Notes: a model not told the origin generated them from the sequence alone. A stretch of 15,166 nt of DNA from JAQBDA01 sp041301185 (GCA_041301185.1 JBFYSV010000273.1:1-15166), one strand, 5' to 3'. Positions 6,801 to 13,718 are shown, numbered from the stretch's first letter. A program made the numbers and translations.

Positions 6801-8221
6801 TTCTCCAGTCCTGCTACCCTCAACCCATCTGCCAGAATCGCTTGGACTCGATCTTGGTGAGTTGTTTCTGTATAGACACGCAGGATGGGCTCTGTGCCCG
6901 AGAAGCGAACGAGCAGCCAACCTCCATCTTCCAGATTGAACTTGTACCCATCGGTCGTATCAAGACCCGTCACGGCTAGCCCACCCAGGGTGGCAGGATT
7001 CGCAGTCAATATTTTTTGCTCCCTGCTCTTCCGATCACCGCTAAACACTGTATCGATACGATCGTAATAATGGGCACCAACTTTTTCAAATAATACATCG
7101 ATCAATTCGGACGGTTTCTTTTCTAGCTGTACCATCATGTCGAGTATGTAGAGCCCCGCAAGGATGCCATCTCTCTCCGGTACATGCCCATGAAACGCAT
7201 ACCCGCCCGATTCTTCTCCACCAATCATAGCGTCAGTTTCCAACATTTTGGGGGAGATGTACTTAAATCCCACGCCGGTATCATAGACTGGTACCTGGTA
7301 TTTCTTGCCCAGCTTGTTGAGCATGGTTGTAGTGGAGAGAGTTTTAACAATCGGGCCTCTGAGTCCCTTGACCTCGAGGAGATAATAAGCCAGGAGAGCA
7401 TATACCCGCAATTGGTCAATGAATTGACCTTTCTCATCCCCGACCCCTAAGCGGTCTGCATCGCCATCGGTGATAATCAGGACATCGGCTTTTTGTTCCA
7501 AGGTGGCAGACAAACCAACATCCACATTCGGGGGGATTGGCTCAGGCCGGCTCATCTCAGGAAAAATGGGATTGCGCATGTTGTGGATCTCGCTTATTTT
7601 TGTCTTTCCCCCCTTCAGCAAGCGGGGGAACCAACCAGCGCCGTTTCCCCACATCGGATCGACCAGGATATTCAACCCTGCCCGCTTGATTGGCTCCAGG
7701 TTGATGAGACTCTTGATTTGACTAATGTACTCTGGTGCAGGATCAAAGTTGACAATTCTACCCTGTTCGATTGCTTCGGAAATCAGGGTTTGCTTGACTT
7801 CATCTAGTGAGAGTGGGATTTTCGCCTCGATCTGTTTTAATCCATCTGGAGCGATCGCTCCACCAAACTCATTACGCACTTTGAATCCATTATCGACCGG
7901 TGGGTTATGAGAAGCGGTTATATTAACTGCTCCAACGGCATGTTTATTGACTACCGAATATGAAATTACTGGAGTTGGGGTTGCCTCCTGGGTCAAATAA
8001 ACCCGTAATCCATTGGCTGCCAATACTTCTGAGACGGCAGCCGCAAAATATTCCGAGAGAAAGCGCCTATCATAGCCGACAACTACCCACTCATCCCGGC
8101 ATCCTTGATCCAACAAATAATCCGCAAAACCCTGAGCGCACCGACGGACGTTATCGAAGGTATATTCATGTGCAATGCGACCACGCCAACCATCGGTGCC
8201 AAATTTAATCGCCTGAGCCAT
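6797..8221 (-). CDS. Phosphoglucomutase/phosphomannomutase family phosphohexomutase
   Basis: A 474-residue alpha-D-phosphohexomutase that moves phosphate between C1 and C6 of a hexose through a phosphoserine, supplying hexose-1-phosphate for polysaccharide and glycogen synthesis. The four family sites are in order: TASHNP with phosphoserine S104, Mg-binding DGDADR (D252, D254, D256), sugar-specificity loop GGEESGG (334-340), and phosphate-binding RFSGTEP (439-445). N-terminal KFGTDGWRG is typical. ATG 8221 is chosen because AGGGAGG lies 4 nt upstream; a TTG directly in front of it is less likely. First gene of the operon behind the extended -10 promoter near 8260. The EESGG loop suggests PGM/PMM rather than phosphoglucosamine mutase, but glucose versus mannose preference cannot be settled here. 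Confidence 0.94.
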   Translation of the reverse strand: MAQAIKFGTDGWRGRIAHEYTFDNVRRCAQGFADYLLDQGCRDEWVVVGYDRRFLSEYFAAAVSEVLAANGLRVYLTQEATPTPVISYSVVNKHAVGAVNITASHNPPVDNGFKVRNEFGGAIAPDGLKQIEAKIPLSLDEVKQTLISEAIEQGRIVNFDPAPEYISQIKSLINLEPIKRAGLNILVDPMWGNGAGWFPRLLKGGKTKISEIHNMRNPIFPEMSRPEPIPPNVDVGLSATLEQKADVLIITDGDADRLGVGDEKGQFIDQLRVYALLAYYLLEVKGLRGPIVKTLSTTTMLNKLGKKYQVPVYDTGVGFKYISPKMLETDAMIGGEESGGYAFHGHVPERDGILAGLYILDMMVQLEKKPSELIDVLFEKVGAHYYDRIDTVFSGDRKSREQKILTANPATLGGLAVTGLDTTDGYKFNLEDGGWLLVRFSGTEPILRVYTETTHQDRVQAILADGLRVAGLEK

Positions 8222-8257
8222 CAAACCTCCCTTATAAGTGAGAAGAATAACAAAGGT

Positions 8258-8266
8258 ATTATATCA
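8258..8266 (-). promoter_or_regulatory. Extended -10 promoter for the mutase operon
   Basis: On the minus strand the sequence reads TGATATAAT: a perfect TATAAT with the TGn extension. TTTATA about 19 nt upstream is only a loose -35. Transcription would start near 8251, giving a leader of about 30 nt that holds the AGGGAGG ribosome binding site. Confidence 0.65.
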
Positions 8267-8331
8267 AGGGATAAGTACTGGGTATAAAGAGATTTAGCAT
8301 ATGTTAATTCATATAGGAGGTACGCACTTGA

Positions 8332-8433
8332 ATGGGAAATTTGTTTTCCCCGAACAGCGTAAGTCCTATGATATTCCAAAATATTGCTGTTGATTTTTTA
8401 CCTGAATTGTCGTATAAATACAATTCATTCTGA
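8332..8433 (+). CDS. Possible 33-residue small protein with consensus ribosome binding site
   Basis: The divergent spacer contains a perfect AGGAGG at 8315-8320. Two overlapping small frames follow: an ATG at 8332 (11-nt spacing) with 33 codons, MGNLFSPNSV... ending ...YKYNSF, and a TTG at 8328 (7-nt spacing) with 21 codons ending at 8393. A TATAAA box at 8283-8288 could start a transcript near 8295. An ATATG/CATAT inverted repeat (8300-8315) sits just before the ribosome binding site. Neither peptide is recognised. The frame overlaps the promoter proposed at 8390-8418, so both cannot easily be used at once. It may be chance. Confidence 0.25.
   Translation: MGNLFSPNSVSPMIFQNIAVDFLPELSYKYNSF
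8390..8418 (+). promoter_or_regulatory. Sigma-70-type promoter for the ATP-grasp/esterase unit
   Basis: TTGATT (8390-8395), 17-nt spacer, TATAAA (8413-8418). Transcription would begin near 8425, leaving a leader of about 157 nt before the ATP-grasp ATG. It is the best match to the consensus on the plus strand of the 360-nt divergent spacer (8222-8581). Confidence 0.6.
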
Positions 8434-8496
8434 CCTGGACACCCTTCGTTCTTTGCTACCTTGATAAGAATAGGACAGACGCAGCTAGAAGGCTTA

Positions 8497-8550
8497 ATGG
8501 ATTGTTTTGGCGGGCAAACCCACTTCCCACTTGAACTGCGTAACTTCTGA
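8497..8550 (+). CDS. Possible 17-residue upstream ORF in the ATP-grasp leader
   Basis: ATG with AGAAGG 4 nt upstream opens a 17-codon frame (MDCFGGQTHFPLELRNF) that stops 31 nt before the ATP-grasp start. Its position in a long leader would suit a regulatory leader peptide, but it has no run of a single regulatory amino acid and no visible terminator structure. It is a candidate only. Confidence 0.22.
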   Translation: MDCFGGQTHFPLELRNF

Positions 8551-8581
8551 CGAACTTAAACCCATTACTCTGAGAGTACTA

Positions 8582-9748
8582 ATGATGAATTTTGTCTACT
8601 TATCCCCGCATTTTCCCCCTAATTATTTTCGCTTTTGCGTTCACCTCAGGAATCTTGGGGCGAATGTTTTGGGTCTGGCAGATGAGCCATACGATTTGCT
8701 CCATCCCGACTTAAGAAACGCGCTAACCGAGTACTATTGGATCAACGACCTTCACAACTATGACGAGCTTATACGCGCCCTGGGTTACTTCACCCACAGG
8801 TATGGCAAGATCGACCGCATCGATTCCCATAACGAATACTGGCTGGAGACTGAAGCCCAACTTCGCACAGATTTCAATATCCCCGGGCCAGAGAGCGATG
8901 ATATCGTTATCGTTAAGCGTAAATCGCTAATGAAGCAAACCTATATTAAAGCGGGTGTACCAGTTGCCAGAGGAAAAGTAGTCCAATCCCTTGGAGAAGC
9001 CAGACGCCTGATTAAGAGTACTGGCTACCCGGTTGTCGCCAAGCCCGATATCGGTGTGGGAGCTGCAAAAACCTATAAGATTCACTCTCCATCTGAGCTC
9101 GAGAATTTCTTCGAGGTTAAACCACCGGTTGATTACATCATGGAAGAGTTTGTCAACGGGGTGATCTGCTCATTTGATGGGCTGGCTGATCGGGACGGCA
9201 ATCCCGTCTTCTACACAGCCCACCAGTACAGCCAGGGGATCATGGAAACGGTTAACCAGGATATGGATGTATATTATTACTCTTTACGGGAGATTCCTCC
9301 CGACCTGGAAGAAGCCGGACGCAAAGTTCTCAAAGCCTTCAATGTGCGGGAGCGATTTTTCCATTTCGAGTTCTTCCGCGATCATGAGGACCGGATCGTT
9401 GCCCTGGAAGTTAACATGCGCCCACCGGGCGGCATGACAACGGATATGTTTAACTATGCGAATGATATCGATATTTATCGGGAATGGGCGCATGTCATCA
9501 TCCACAATCGCTTTACGAGCGAATATTCTCGAAAATACCACTGCGCTTATATTGGGCGAAAGATGAACCGCCCATATCGCCACACCCATGAGCAAGTTAT
9601 TGCCTCATTGGGTGAAAAAGTAGTCCATCACGAGAATGTCAGCGGCATCTTTAGCGCAGCCCTCGGGAATTATGGTTATTTGGTTCGGTCACCAGATATG
9701 GAAGAGATCTATAAGATGGCGGATTATATCCAGGCAGTCAATTCTTGA
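8582..9748 (+). CDS. ATP-grasp domain protein (carboxylate-amine/thiol ligase-like)
   Basis: A 388-residue ATP-grasp protein. The central and C-terminal part carries the fold's signatures: GYPVVAKPDIGVGAAKTY (ATP-binding K154 and glycine-rich loop), YIMEEFVNG (hinge, adenine region), FHFEFF (E263) and ALEVNMRPPGG (Mg-binding E276 and N278, R280). N-terminal residues 1-110 form the usual pre-grasp domain. Such enzymes activate a carboxylate as an acyl phosphate and join it to an amine or other nucleophile in the cytoplasm. ATG 8582 (or the ATG directly after it) is preferred because MNFVYLSPHFPPNY resembles a natural N-terminus; the frame is open to a TTG at 8507, but that part overlaps another small frame and has no domain-like sequence. 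The ribosome binding site is weak. It is followed after 40 nt by an esterase, likely co-transcribed. The substrates are unknown. Confidence 0.88.
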   Translation: MMNFVYLSPHFPPNYFRFCVHLRNLGANVLGLADEPYDLLHPDLRNALTEYYWINDLHNYDELIRALGYFTHRYGKIDRIDSHNEYWLETEAQLRTDFNIPGPESDDIVIVKRKSLMKQTYIKAGVPVARGKVVQSLGEARRLIKSTGYPVVAKPDIGVGAAKTYKIHSPSELENFFEVKPPVDYIMEEFVNGVICSFDGLADRDGNPVFYTAHQYSQGIMETVNQDMDVYYYSLREIPPDLEEAGRKVLKAFNVRERFFHFEFFRDHEDRIVALEVNMRPPGGMTTDMFNYANDIDIYREWAHVIIHNRFTSEYSRKYHCAYIGRKMNRPYRHTHEQVIASLGEKVVHHENVSGIFSAALGNYGYLVRSPDMEEIYKMADYIQAVNS

Positions 9749-9788
9749 GATATATCAGACAATCACACACCAATCTACGAGGCTGCCG

Positions 9789-10529
9789 ATGAACATCGAG
9801 TATCACAAATGGTACAGTCCCCATCTGGGACAGGATATGGAGCTAAAAGTCTACGGGTGGTATGGAAAACCCATGCTGGTGTTTCCTGCCCAGGGCGGGC
9901 GTTTCTTTGAATTCGAGGATTTCAAGATGATTGACGCGATCAGCGAGTTCATCGAGGCTGGAAAAATCAAAGTTTTCACGGTTGACAGCATCGATAACCA
10001 ATCATGGGCGAATTGGGATATCCACCCTGCCGATCGAGCCTGGCGTCACGAGGACTTCGACAGGTATATCACCCAGGAAGTAGCCCCTTTCATTAAGAAT
10101 TCTTGCCAGCAGAGTGAGCAAAAGTGCATTGTCACCGGGGTCAGCATGGGGGCTTACCATGCCGGTAATTTCTTCTTTCGCCATCCCGATATTTTCGACA
10201 CCGTAATTGCAATCAGCGGGTTATTTCAATTGCAAATGTTCATCGGAGATTACGTCGATGAGAACGTGTACTTGAATTCCCCATTGCATTACCTGCCCCA
10301 CCTGGACGACCCCTGGTTTCTTGAGCAATACCGCAACAGCCGGATCATCGTATGTGTTGGGCAGGGAGCCTGGGAAGATGCCATGATCGCCGATGCAAAC
10401 TCGCTACGTACCATACTTGATTCAAAAAGTATCCCGCACTGGATCGACTACTGGGGAAATGATGTGAACCATGATTGGCCCTGGTGGCGGAAGATGCTTC
10501 CTTACTTTCTTTCCAAACTGGAACTCTGA
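9789..10529 (+). CDS. Alpha/beta-hydrolase of the putative esterase (EstD-like) family
   Basis: A 246-residue alpha/beta hydrolase without signal peptide. The nucleophile elbow is VTGVSMGAYHA (S119), followed by RHPDIFDTVIAISG as in esterase D and mycolyl-transferase-type esterases. GQGAWED (E196/D197) is the likely acid region and GNDVNHDWPWW supplies H228; the HDWPWWR ending is typical of this family. VFPAQGGRFFEFEDF (~31-45) forms the oxyanion-side loop. ATG 9789 has GAGG 6 nt upstream; the frame is open further 5' into the ATP-grasp gene, but that part is out-of-frame shadow. It forms a two-gene unit with the ATP-grasp protein, suggesting that it hydrolyses or transfers an ester or amide made by that ligase, or removes a protecting group. 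The substrate is not readable. Confidence 0.87.
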   Translation: MNIEYHKWYSPHLGQDMELKVYGWYGKPMLVFPAQGGRFFEFEDFKMIDAISEFIEAGKIKVFTVDSIDNQSWANWDIHPADRAWRHEDFDRYITQEVAPFIKNSCQQSEQKCIVTGVSMGAYHAGNFFFRHPDIFDTVIAISGLFQLQMFIGDYVDENVYLNSPLHYLPHLDDPWFLEQYRNSRIIVCVGQGAWEDAMIADANSLRTILDSKSIPHWIDYWGNDVNHDWPWWRKMLPYFLSKLEL

Positions 10530-10575
10530 GTCATCTGATGCTGAGCATTCAAGCTGCAGGCTGATAGGCTTACGA

Positions 10576-10581
10576 TATAAT
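10576..10581 (+). promoter_or_regulatory. -10 element of a possible leaderless promoter
   Basis: Perfect TATAAT ending 7 nt before the cysteine desulfurase ATG. No clear -35 is seen 16-18 nt upstream and no Shine-Dalgarno sequence lies before the ATG. If used, transcription would start at or within one or two bases of the ATG. Confidence 0.45.
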
Positions 10582-10588
10582 CAATTCT

Positions 10589-11752
10589 ATGGAACTTCAA
10601 AGAATTTATTTGGATTATGCTGCAACCACGCCAGTAGATCAGCGAGTACTGGAGACCATGCTGCCATATTTCAGCGAGCATTATGGCAACCCGTCATCTA
10701 TCCATACTTTTGGCCAGGAAGCAGAATCGGCTATGGAAAACGCTCGCGAGACCGTTGCGCAGATCTTGAATTGCCAACCGAAGGAAATTATCTTCACTTC
10801 TTGCGGGTCAGAAAGCGATAACCTTGCCTTGCGCGGGGCAGCCTTTGCCGCCCGCCAGACCAGGAACGCCAACCACCTCCTGATCACACCGGTGGAGCAT
10901 CATGCAGTCTCCAGAACAGCAGAACAGCTTGCTGAGCGACACGGCTTCGTTCTGGAGTACATTCCAGTTGACCAATACGGGCAGGTTCAACCAGACGAGT
11001 TCCGCCGCTGCCTGCGTGATGACACCGCCCTTGTTTCGGTCATCTATGCGAATAACGAGATCGGCACCATTAATCCAATTGCTAGTATTGGAGAAATTTG
11101 CCGGGATAGGGGGATTCCCTTTCACACGGATGGCGTACAGGCGGCTGCTTACCTGCCGATCGATGTGAACCAGCTCAACGTGGATTTAATGGCGATTGGG
11201 GCTCATAAATTTTATGGACCAAAAGGGATAGGGGCGCTTTATGTGCGTGATGGGACGCCTCTCATACCAACCCAAACCGGTGGGGGGCAAGAATACGGGA
11301 TACGAGCTGGCACATCCAACACTCCCTACATTGTTGGTCTGGCAGAAGCTCTGCGCCTGGCAAATGAAGATCGCCAGCAACGAACCAGCCATGTCCAGCC
11401 CCTTCGAGATCTGCTTATCGAACATACTTTAGCTCAGATCCCCGATTCGCAGCTTACCGGTCATCCACAGCAACGCATGCCTAACCACGCCAGCTTTGTT
11501 TTCAAGGGGGTGGATGGAAATGCTCTCTTGATGATGCTGGATGTCGAAGGTTTCGCCTGCTCATCCGGGTCAGCCTGTAAAACAGGCAGCCCGGAACCTT
11601 CCGATGTTCTCACCTCACTCGGCTATTCAAATGAATGGGCGCTTGGCTCCTTACGGGTCACGCTGGGGATACAGACGAAGCCTGAAGAGATTGATACTTT
11701 CAACCGCCATCTTCCCGGTGCAGTTCAACGCATCCGTCAGTTAATCGGTTAG
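10589..11752 (+). CDS. Cysteine desulfurase (NifS/IscS/YrvO-type)
   Basis: A 387-residue class V PLP enzyme that takes sulfur from cysteine as a persulfide, releasing alanine. Motifs: YLDYAATTP at the start, GNPSSIH, TSCGSESDN, VEHHAV (His stacking on PLP), HTDGVQAAAYLPID, AIGAHKFYGPKGIG with PLP lysine K207, GGGQEYGIRAGTSN, and CSSGSACKTGSPEPS with catalytic C330 on the short loop typical of the IscS/NifS group. The start ATG directly follows a -10 box and lacks a ribosome binding site. Seventeen nt downstream is mnmA; in Bacillus subtilis the desulfurase YrvO beside mnmA is dedicated to tRNA thiolation, and the same is likely here. No iscU, iscR or other Fe-S gene is near, so a general Fe-S role is not indicated by context. 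Confidence 0.95.
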   Translation: MELQRIYLDYAATTPVDQRVLETMLPYFSEHYGNPSSIHTFGQEAESAMENARETVAQILNCQPKEIIFTSCGSESDNLALRGAAFAARQTRNANHLLITPVEHHAVSRTAEQLAERHGFVLEYIPVDQYGQVQPDEFRRCLRDDTALVSVIYANNEIGTINPIASIGEICRDRGIPFHTDGVQAAAYLPIDVNQLNVDLMAIGAHKFYGPKGIGALYVRDGTPLIPTQTGGGQEYGIRAGTSNTPYIVGLAEALRLANEDRQQRTSHVQPLRDLLIEHTLAQIPDSQLTGHPQQRMPNHASFVFKGVDGNALLMMLDVEGFACSSGSACKTGSPEPSDVLTSLGYSNEWALGSLRVTLGIQTKPEEIDTFNRHLPGAVQRIRQLIG

Positions 11753-11769
11753 GAAAAGAGAAGCAGACC

Positions 11770-12843
11770 ATGCGCGTCGTTGTTGCCATGAGTGGCGGAG
11801 TAGACAGCTCGGTTGCTGCTGCGCTGCTCAAAGAACAGGGATACGAAGTCATCGGGATGATGCTCAGGCTATGGAGCGAACCTGGCAAGGAAGGCTCTAA
11901 TCGTTGCTGCACCCCCGACGCGATGGAGATGGCAAAAAGGGTAGCTGGCAGATTAAAGATACCATTTTACGCAATCGATGTCCGCGAAGTATTTTATGAC
12001 ACGGTGGTGAAGTATTTTATCGATGGCTACACCCAAGGGATCACACCCAATCCTTGTTTAGTCTGTAATCGGACCATTCGTTTTCACATCCTGCTTGAGC
12101 GGGCTTTAGCGTTTGGTGCTGAATATTTAGCCACGGGTCATTATGCCCGCCTTCGCCGGGACGATCTATCTGGGATAGTCCAGCTATTGCGGGGAATCGA
12201 CACCCACAAAGACCAATCGTATGTGCTTCATGTCCTGAACCAGCAACAGCTCTCCCGTGTTCTCTTTCCCGTGGGAACATTGACTAAAAGTGAGGTACGT
12301 GAAGTCGCCCGGCGGATCAATCTGCCAATCTCGGACCGGCCTGACAGCCAGGATTTATGCTTCCTGGCGGGGGATGACTATCGGAACTTCCTTGAACGCC
12401 ACATTCCCCAGAACCTGGAAGTGGGTAATATTGTCAATCTTGATGGTGTTTCCCTCGGCACACACCGCGGACTGGCCTACTACACCATTGGTCAACGAAA
12501 AGGGCTTGGGATTACCTCAAAATATCCAATCTACGTACTTAAGAAAGAGCTGGAGAGCAACACCCTGGTTGTCGGTGAAGAAGGTTATTTAGGGCAGCGA
12601 CAGCTTTATACAGTTAACAACAACTGGATAAGTGGAAAACAGCCTGAGGGAAGTTTTCGCGTCCAGGTAAAGATACGCTATAAAGCCCGAGAGGCATGGG
12701 CGACAGTCAGACCGCTCGGTGATTATCAGACCGAAGTGATATTCGACGAACCTCAAAGGGATATAACACCAGGACAAGCCGCAGTCTATTATGATGACGA
12801 AATGGTCCTGGGGGGTGGCATCATCGCGATAGACAAGGAGTAA
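11770..12843 (+). CDS. mnmA: tRNA-specific 2-thiouridylase MnmA
   Basis: A 357-residue enzyme that adenylates U34 of tRNA Lys, Glu and Gln and replaces its O2 with sulfur from a persulfide. The N-type ATP pyrophosphatase PP-loop SGGVDSS is at residues 8-14. The two catalytic cysteines are C99 (in NPCLVCN) and C197 (in DSQDLCFL), matching C102 and C199 of the E. coli enzyme. ATGHYAR, HKDQSYVL and the HRGLAYYTIGQRKGLG hallmark of the central domain are present; the C-terminal beta-barrel ends with PGQAAVYYDDEMVLGGG. Length and architecture are normal. It lies 17 nt after the cysteine desulfurase, which would be its sulfur donor, and 8 nt before a small membrane-protein gene. Confidence 0.97.
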   Translation: MRVVVAMSGGVDSSVAAALLKEQGYEVIGMMLRLWSEPGKEGSNRCCTPDAMEMAKRVAGRLKIPFYAIDVREVFYDTVVKYFIDGYTQGITPNPCLVCNRTIRFHILLERALAFGAEYLATGHYARLRRDDLSGIVQLLRGIDTHKDQSYVLHVLNQQQLSRVLFPVGTLTKSEVREVARRINLPISDRPDSQDLCFLAGDDYRNFLERHIPQNLEVGNIVNLDGVSLGTHRGLAYYTIGQRKGLGITSKYPIYVLKKELESNTLVVGEEGYLGQRQLYTVNNNWISGKQPEGSFRVQVKIRYKAREAWATVRPLGDYQTEVIFDEPQRDITPGQAAVYYDDEMVLGGGIIAIDKE

Positions 12844-12851
12844 CCAGACCA

Positions 12852-13124
12852 ATGACTTTACCAACGCTAATCATCGGTTTGCTCGTTTCAACTCTGTATG
12901 GAGCCGCATTTCATTTGTGGCGCGGGGGCAATATCTGGCGTTTAATCCTCTACCTGGTGCTGGGTTGGTCCGGATTTTGGCTGGGTCAATTCCTGGGAGA
13001 TCGAATGGGATGGACTTTCGCCAGCCTGGGTTCATTGCATCTCGGAATGGCAACCCTCATGAGCGCTATCTTTTTATTCGGTGGGTATTGGCTCAGCCTG
13101 GTTGAGGTCGAGAGAAAAAAATAA
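12852..13124 (+). CDS. Small membrane protein, function unknown
   Basis: A 90-residue hydrophobic protein with three predicted membrane segments (about 3-21, 29-49 and 59-81) separated by short loops with charges (HLWRGGN; GDRMG) and a charged tail EVERKK. AAGGAG lies 11 nt before the ATG, inside the end of mnmA, and only 8 nt separate the two genes, so it is co-transcribed and perhaps translationally coupled. No known family is recognised. The cytoplasmic sulfur-transfer genes before it give no direct hint at a membrane function; it may simply share the transcript. The stop codon adjoins the bidirectional terminator. Confidence 0.75.
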   Translation: MTLPTLIIGLLVSTLYGAAFHLWRGGNIWRLILYLVLGWSGFWLGQFLGDRMGWTFASLGSLHLGMATLMSAIFLFGGYWLSLVEVERKK

Positions 13125-13157
13125 AATCCCATCGCTCCTGGCTTTAGCGATGGGATT
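13125..13157. terminator. Bidirectional terminator between convergent genes
   Basis: Perfect 12-bp stem (AATCCCATCGCT at 13125-13136 with 13146-13157) around a 9-nt loop. On the minus strand it is followed by TTATTTTTTT, giving an efficient terminator for the cold-shock gene; on the plus strand the tail (GTTCAATTC) is poorer in T but the hairpin sits right at the stop of the membrane-protein gene. Confidence 0.88.
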
Positions 13158-13175
13158 GTTCAATTCAGTTCATGC

Positions 13176-13388
13176 TTAATTCATTACCACAACGTTAGCA
13201 GCCTGTAAACCTTTCGAGCCTTGCTCGATGTTGAACTCAACAGCCTGTCCTTCGTGCAGTGTCCGGTATCCTTCAGTTTGGATCGCCGAAAAGTGTACAA
13301 AGACATCCGGTCCGCCTTGGCGCTCGATGAAACCATAGCCCTTGCTGGCGTTGAACCATTTGACTGTTCCTGTAATTCTTTCACTCAT
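13176..13388 (-). CDS. Cold-shock domain protein (CspA family)
   Basis: A 70-residue single cold-shock domain that binds single-stranded RNA and DNA and acts as an RNA chaperone. RNP-1 is KGYGFI (16-21) and RNP-2 is VFVHF (29-33); KWFN (10-13) and the ending LQAANVVV are typical. Full family length. ATG 13388 is chosen because GTVKWFNASKGYGF must lie near the N-terminus and AAGGAG lies 11 nt upstream; the frame is open to 13550 without any family-like sequence. The gene is monocistronic, between a convergent terminator and its own promoter, and has a leader of about 175 nt, as is common for cold-shock mRNAs. Confidence 0.96.
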   Translation of the reverse strand: MSERITGTVKWFNASKGYGFIERQGGPDVFVHFSAIQTEGYRTLHEGQAVEFNIEQGSKGLQAANVVVMN

Positions 13389-13564
13389 TTCTTTTATTTC
13401 TCCTTGCTCAACATAAATCAAGATTGGATGTCGGCGCTCGCGTAATCCTACATCGTCGTTTTGGATCGCTGCTAAAGCCAGGTAATAAAAATGGTCTGAA
13501 ACAGTGCACCCGTTCAGACCAGCTCCATAAGACTTGCAGGCAGAACACACGTGCCACCTTACTG
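13389..13564 (-). promoter_or_regulatory. Long 5' leader of the cold-shock gene
   Basis: From the predicted start near 13564 the untranslated leader is about 175 nt. It includes a 9-bp hairpin with U tract at 13487-13521 and, after it, an AU-rich segment leading to AAGGAG. Long structured leaders act as thermosensors in E. coli cspA; no sequence similarity to that leader is claimed. With the promoter, this explains most of the gene-free stretch 13389-13718; in the remaining 120 nt before the peptidase gene I see no convincing promoter. Confidence 0.5.
13487..13521 (-). terminator. Terminator-like hairpin inside the cold-shock leader (candidate attenuator)
   Basis: On the minus strand TGGTCTGAA (13521-13513), a 12-nt loop containing palindromic GTGCAC, and TTCAGACCA (13500-13492) form a perfect 9-bp stem followed immediately by TTTTTATT. 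It lies about 45 nt after the predicted transcription start and about 100 nt before the ATG. Confidence 0.6.
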
Positions 13565-13570
13565 CGACAA

Positions 13571-13599
13571 AGTTTATCAGGCTGGTTATAAATCGTCAA
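13571..13599 (-). promoter_or_regulatory. Sigma-70-type promoter of the cold-shock gene
   Basis: On the minus strand TTGACG (13599-13594), exactly 17 nt, then TAAACT (13576-13571). This is the best -35/-10 pair upstream of the gene; expected start near 13564. Confidence 0.65.
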
Positions 13600-13718
13600 G
13601 GGATTTTGAAACGATGCTGCCGGAAATTCCACGTTTTCTTCCCGGCACTCGTGGTAAGATATTGCGTTAGCCAGAACCAAATTGATTAGGAACTCATTTT
13701 CGGGAAGGTTGGTGTATC

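Noticed and set aside
6801..6920. Longer TatD start giving 40 more N-terminal residues
   Set aside because: The extension lies wholly inside the mutase gene and precedes the DTHCHL motif, which normally sits at the N-terminus; the GTGA overlap start is better.
8507..8581. TTG start for the ATP-grasp protein
   Set aside because: No ribosome binding site and no domain-like sequence before MNFVYLSP; ATG 8582 is preferred, though not proven.
13389..13550. N-terminal extension of the cold-shock protein in the same frame
   Set aside because: Cold-shock proteins are about 65-75 residues and start just before GTVKWFN; the extension covers the leader hairpin and has no protein-like character.
13408..13680. 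Minus-strand 90-codon frame upstream of the cold-shock gene
   Set aside because: It overlaps the promoter and leader, and its residue composition (many R, S, C, F) is that of a chance frame.
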